Positions 62,597 through 64,000 of a stretch of DNA of 64,000 nt are shown here, in pieces. Source of the DNA: Burkholderia sp. 8Y (GTDB lineage Bacteria; Pseudomonadota; Gammaproteobacteria; Burkholderiales; Burkholderiaceae); assembly GCF_902506145.1 (NCBI RefSeq), contig NZ_LR733519.1, positions 554,672-618,671 on the forward strand, in the 5' to 3' direction. A model generated the notes under the pieces. The model saw nothing but the letters and a program-made list of their open reading frames with translations. It was not told where the DNA came from and did no database searches. A program made the translations under genes and the position numbers. Positions within the stretch are counted from its first letter, which is position 1. The number at the start of each line of letters is the position of its first letter.

Positions 62597-64000
62597 CTAC
62601 GCGCCGAAGCTTTGGAGTCTGGAGCGCGCGGTTGCGCCGTCCAACGCCTCTTCCGCCGCATTGCGGTCCGATTGGGACGACGGCGAGAGCCGTTCGGATT
62701 CAAGCCGGTCGAGATACTCAGGGGTGACGTCGCCGGTGACGTATCTTCCGTTAAAACACGAGGCCTCGAATTTCTCGACTGCGGGATTGGTGTCGCGGAC
62801 GGCCTGTTTCAGAGCATCGAGATCTTGATAGATGAGATGATCAGCGCCGATCAAGTGCGCGACTTCCTGGTCTGAATGCCCGTGAGCGATCAGTTCGCCG
62901 CGCGTCGGCATGTCAATGCCATAGACGTTCGGGAACCGCACTGGCGGCGCTGCTGAGGCGAATATCACCTGCGTCGCGCCGGCGCCGCGTGCCATCTGCA
63001 CAATCTCTCCCGAAGTGGTACCGCGCACAATAGAATCGTCGATGAGTAAGACGTTTTTCCTTTGAACTCGATGTTCATCGCGTTGAGCTTTTGGCGCACG
63101 GATCTCCTGCGCACTGCCTGGCCGGGCATGATAAAGGTGCGGCCGACGTAGCGATTCTTGATAAACCCTTCCCGATACGCCACCCCAAGCTTCGCTGCGA
63201 CCTGCATCGCCGCCGGACGAGCCGAATCTGGAATCGGCATCACGACGTCGATGCGAGTGTTGATTGGTAGTTCTCGCAGTATCTTTTCGGCGAGATAGTA
63301 CCCATGCGGAGTCGCGCATCATAGACGACAACGCCGTCCAAAATGGAATCTGGCCTGGCCAAATATACGAGCTCAAAGAGGCAGACGTTAAGACTGGTGC
63401 TCTCGGCGCACTGCTTGGCGTGAACGTTGCCTTCAAAGTCGATGAAGATGGCCTCGCCTGGCGCGACGTCTCGTATGAACTCGAAGCCGGTCCCGTCGAG
63501 CGCCACCGATTCAGACGCCATCATCCAGTCGACACCCGACTCGGATTGCCGCCGGCCGATGCATAGGGGACGAATGCCGAACGGGTCACGAAAGCCGAGA
63601 AGACCGAAGCCAGCGACGAGGCTCACGATCGCATAAGAGCCGCGTCCCCGACGATGCACGCCAGATACGGCTGCGAAAAGCATTGCTTCACGCGCCGGTT
63701 CGCTCGCGCTGGCCCTCTGCAGTTCATGTGCGAACACATTCAGAAGGACTTCGGTGTCTGAATTCGTATTGATATGGCGCCGGTCAACGCCGAATAACTC
63801 CTCTTTCAGCTCTCTCCAGTTCGTCAGATTCCCGTTGTGCGCGAGGATGATCCCGAACGGCGCGTTCACATAGAACGGCTGTGCTTCCTCTTCGTTGCGG
63901 GATGAACCGGCCGTGGGGTAGCGGACCTCGCCAATGCCGCTTGTACCGGGCAGGCTGCGCATGTTCCGCGTGCGGAAGACGTCGCGGACCATGCCGTTCG
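62597..64000 (-). pseudogene. purF: purF (amidophosphoribosyltransferase), frameshifted twice, 5' end beyond the window
   Basis: PurF makes 5-phosphoribosylamine in the first step of purine synthesis. Segment A (64000 to about 63300) holds the glutaminase part: NAPFGIILAHNGNLTNWREL and GRGSYAIVSLVAGFGLLGFR. A missing base near 63300 moves translation to segment B ([32 protein letters not shown]). A second, in a T5 run at 63054-63058, moves it to segment C with the PRPP motif [18 protein letters not shown]. The C-terminus is at 62597. The N-terminal Cys nucleophile lies outside the window. Confidence 0.88.

Noticed and set aside
1..64000. CRISPR arrays, complete tRNA or rRNA genes, prophage
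   Set aside because: No regularly spaced repeats, no tRNA cloverleaf or CCA-bearing sequence noticed and no phage structural genes; only the rRNA leader fragment is present.

Overview
The window looks like an accessory or second-replicon region of a Burkholderiaceae bacterium, most likely Paraburkholderia or Caballeronia. The basis is by-eye recognition of high GC with GC-rich third positions, Burkholderia-type trimeric porins, DUF4148 small exported proteins, a phasin (PHA granule protein), a Burkholderia-like rRNA-operon leader and IS families common in the group. No database search was possible.

Bases 1-31700 are mostly intact genes. A probable amine or amino-acid catabolic cluster (aldehyde dehydrogenase, AraC regulator, APC permease, porin, FAD oxidase, cupin) fills 2.6-9.9 kb. 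A breakpoint zone at 9.84-11.73 kb holds three gene stumps: a sensor N-terminus, an IS1202/ISNCY-like transposase and an IS256 transposase. Then come a DHA2 MFS exporter, a small unknown gene, dinB with a LexA-type box, and a TauD dioxygenase followed by a sulfonate/taurine-type ABC importer (15.4-19.2 kb). Exonuclease III, a phasin, a membrane-anchored hydrolase and an NCS2 nucleobase permease precede a compact stressosome operon (24.2-30.7 kb): RsbR, RsbS, RsbT, an RsbX-like phosphatase fused to an RsbT-type ATPase, a histidine kinase with a degenerate receiver, and a REC-PAS-kinase-REC hybrid.

At 31.8-32.1 kb an rRNA-operon promoter and leader (with boxA) stops just short of where 16S rRNA should begin and is fused to the last third of a glycosyltransferase. 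This is a clear recombination or assembly junction. To its right the DNA looks AT-richer and encodes a glycan-related island: Wzx-type flippase, exported beta-helix protein, ATP-grasp enzyme, an aldo/keto reductase with two substituted catalytic residues, Tat-type sulfatase, GH13 lipoprotein and a clan GH-A lipoprotein. Two tandem, diverged IS91-like elements (45.1-50.2 kb) interrupt it.

From about 50.2 to 64 kb intact genes (PAP2 phosphatase, HU, Kup, ParB-like protein) alternate with remnants: IS110, argC 5' end, OprB porin, a small membrane protein, cytochrome b561 and a twice-frameshifted purF running off the right end. Several frameshifts are single-base changes in short homopolymers, so read-level checking is needed to separate decay from sequencing error.
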